From assembly GCF_021432765.1 (NCBI RefSeq), contig NZ_CP058908.1, forward strand, positions 2,814,001 to 2,878,000: a stretch of 64,000 nt of DNA, written 5' to 3'. The first letter of the stretch is position 1. Each line of letters begins with the position of its first letter. This document shows, piece by piece, positions 62,111 through 64,000 of the stretch. Made by a program: the position numbers and the translations under genes. The notes beneath the pieces are model-generated. The model did no database searches. It was not told where the DNA came from and was given only the letters and a program-made list of their open reading frames with translations. Source of the DNA: Pseudomonas phenolilytica. GTDB lineage: Bacteria; Pseudomonadota; Gammaproteobacteria; Pseudomonadales; Pseudomonadaceae.

Positions 62111-63117
62111 CGTTGCAACCACAGATTGGTCAGCTGCACCGGCGTGCCGTGCAGGTTACGCGCCGGCTTGCGCGGCGAGCCGAGCAGGTTCCACGGCACG
62201 CCGAGCGTGCGCACCGCCATGTAGGGGCGCTGGTCCGCGGCGATGCCGGGGGCCTCGGAGCAGGCTTCGGCCCAGTCGTCGCGTGCGCCGGGCACAGCGA
62301 GCAGCACAGCGTCTGCCGGCGGAGCCTCGTGATAGGCGTCGCAGCCGATCAGCACCGCCAGCGGGCCGGCCGGCGTAGCCAGCGTCTGCCGCTGGATATG
62401 ATCCGGCGCCGCGCTGTAGCGCCGTTCGTAGCGACCCAGTGCGCGCTTGTATTGCAACGGGCCGATCGGCTGGCCGGAACGGTCGAACGTCAGGCTGATC
62501 TGGCGCAGCGGACCCTCGCCGACTCGCAAGCGGCCCTGTTCCAGCCGCGGTTCCGGCAACACGATGGAACCGGCCACCAGGGTGACGCCGTAGTGCGCCG
62601 CCAGCTCGCCGAAGATCGTCTGATAGGCCTCGGCCATCCGTTTCGCCTTGAGCAGCAGCACCGCCTCGGTGCGCCGGTCATCCCTCTGCCGGTTGCCGGT
62701 CAGCGCGCGCAGGTAGCGGCCAGGATTGCTCAGCGCCGTCCACTGCATGGCATCTCGCAGCGTGCGCGCCTGCTGCACTTCGGGCTTTTCACCGAGCGCG
62801 AACAGGCCGGTGCCGACATGCTCGGGCAGCACGACGATGGTTCGTGGATTGAGCAGGCCGGCGTCGCGCGCCTGATCGAGGTAGGTGGCGAACTTCAGCC
62901 GCAGCCGCTGCGGGCTCTGATAGTCGGCCGGCTGCAGCCGCGTCTCGATGCCGAGCAGGTTGCCGTGGTCACCCGGCACGCCGACGCTGTGGATCGGCAG
63001 TGTGCGCAGGTCGGAGAGCAGCGGGCCGCTGCGCCGGTCGCCGGTCCAGTTCAGGTAGAGGGCCAGGCCGGTCAGGGCGAGCAGCAGAAGTACCAGCAAT
63101 TTCAGATAGACGCGCAT
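62107..63117 (-). CDS. membrane-anchored nitrilase/CN-hydrolase-like protein
   Basis: A 336-residue protein with one N-terminal transmembrane segment (residues 4-22) and a nitrilase-fold domain. The expected glutamate is in VVLPEHVGTG and the cysteine nucleophile in VLIGCDAYHE; a lysine between them is less clear. It could be a periplasmic or membrane-associated amidase. ATG 63117 (MRVYLKLLVLL) gives a clean anchor. Its partner is the AraC gene downstream. Confidence 0.8.
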   Translation of the reverse strand: MRVYLKLLVLLLLALTGLALYLNWTGDRRSGPLLSDLRTLPIHSVGVPGDHGNLLGIETRLQPADYQSPQRLRLKFATYLDQARDAGLLNPRTIVVLPEHVGTGLFALGEKPEVQQARTLRDAMQWTALSNPGRYLRALTGNRQRDDRRTEAVLLLKAKRMAEAYQTIFGELAAHYGVTLVAGSIVLPEPRLEQGRLRVGEGPLRQISLTFDRSGQPIGPLQYKRALGRYERRYSAAPDHIQRQTLATPAGPLAVLIGCDAYHEAPPADAVLLAVPGARDDWAEACSEAPGIAADQRPYMAVRTLGVPWNLLGSPRKPARNLHGTPVQLTNLWLQR

Positions 63118-63290
63118 GAGTCGGATCGGCTTGGGGCAGGCGATCAGACTAGGCAAGGCTGCCGGGCTTGCCAACCCTTTTGCGCGAAGTGATCAGGAAC
63201 TTGTCACTTTTGATCATTGAGCGGGTGAATGGCTGTGGTTATCGTCGCTGCACATCGACTGCGTCCCACGAGGCGCGGCAATTGCCATGA

Positions 63291-64000
<710 letters not shown>

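Overview
This is a GC-rich gammaproteobacterial chromosome segment, most likely from the Pseudomonas/Stutzerimonas stutzeri group. The assignment rests on gene content and protein character: a cytochrome c551, the FolE/FolX pair, an assimilatory nirBD operon with a PP2C/kinase gene, a nosP-nahK-type pair, cioAB, DUF3079, and an mmsAB valine cluster. I see no rRNA, tRNA, insertion sequence, prophage or CRISPR array. Nearly all DNA is coding, and many genes overlap by 1-4 nt.

Layout. 0-8.6 kb: the end of sucCD, brnQ, a DUF599 gene, two tandem hotdog thioesterases, a membrane-anchored unknown and htpG behind a near-consensus heat-shock promoter. 8.6-15.2 kb: a valine/branched-chain acyl-CoA degradation operon (mmsA, enoyl-CoA hydratase, mmsB, 3-hydroxyisobutyryl-CoA hydrolase, acyl-CoA dehydrogenase) divergent from a LysR regulator. 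15.2-24 kb: a large bifunctional penicillin-binding protein, a SIRT5-like sirtuin, small DUF genes, a HemN-like protein that lacks the radical-SAM cysteines and sits behind an ANR/DNR-type box, cytochrome c551 with two leader hairpins, and a UvrD-like helicase. 24-30 kb: nirB-nirD-FNT transporter-PP2C/kinase. This operon is preceded by a sigma-54 promoter and a leader that looks like an ANTAR (NasT-type) antitermination element.

30-50 kb is the most interesting part. It appears to be a consolidated light-response island. An eight-gene operon carries a DUF523/DUF1722 protein, a MerR regulator, a CPD photolyase, an NTF2-like protein, an SDR, a flavin amine oxidase, DUF1365 and a CFA-synthase-like methyltransferase. 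Next to it lie a Trp-rich small protein with an FAD oxidoreductase, and a divergent TIGR01777 gene with ferrochelatase. A GGDEF/EAL protein and a short LOV photoreceptor follow. A second operon holds folE-folX-CHI-like-MFS-DUF3833, and a second MerR regulator closes the island. Both MerR proteins have a cobalamin-type C-terminal domain without the B12-ligating residues. Paired TGTACA-like boxes occur in four intergenic regions that serve these genes. The parts suggest LOV light sensing relayed through B12-independent LitR-type regulators to DNA repair, membrane-lipid protection, pterin supply and porphyrin removal.

50-64 kb: a pqqF-like peptidase, a porin, an NO-sensor/hybrid-kinase pair (nosP-nahK type) directly upstream of cyanide-insensitive oxidase cioAB and a DUF2474 micro-protein, a sigma-54-type promoter in front of a 28-codon ORF, an AraC regulator, a membrane-anchored nitrilase-like protein and the start of fadH.
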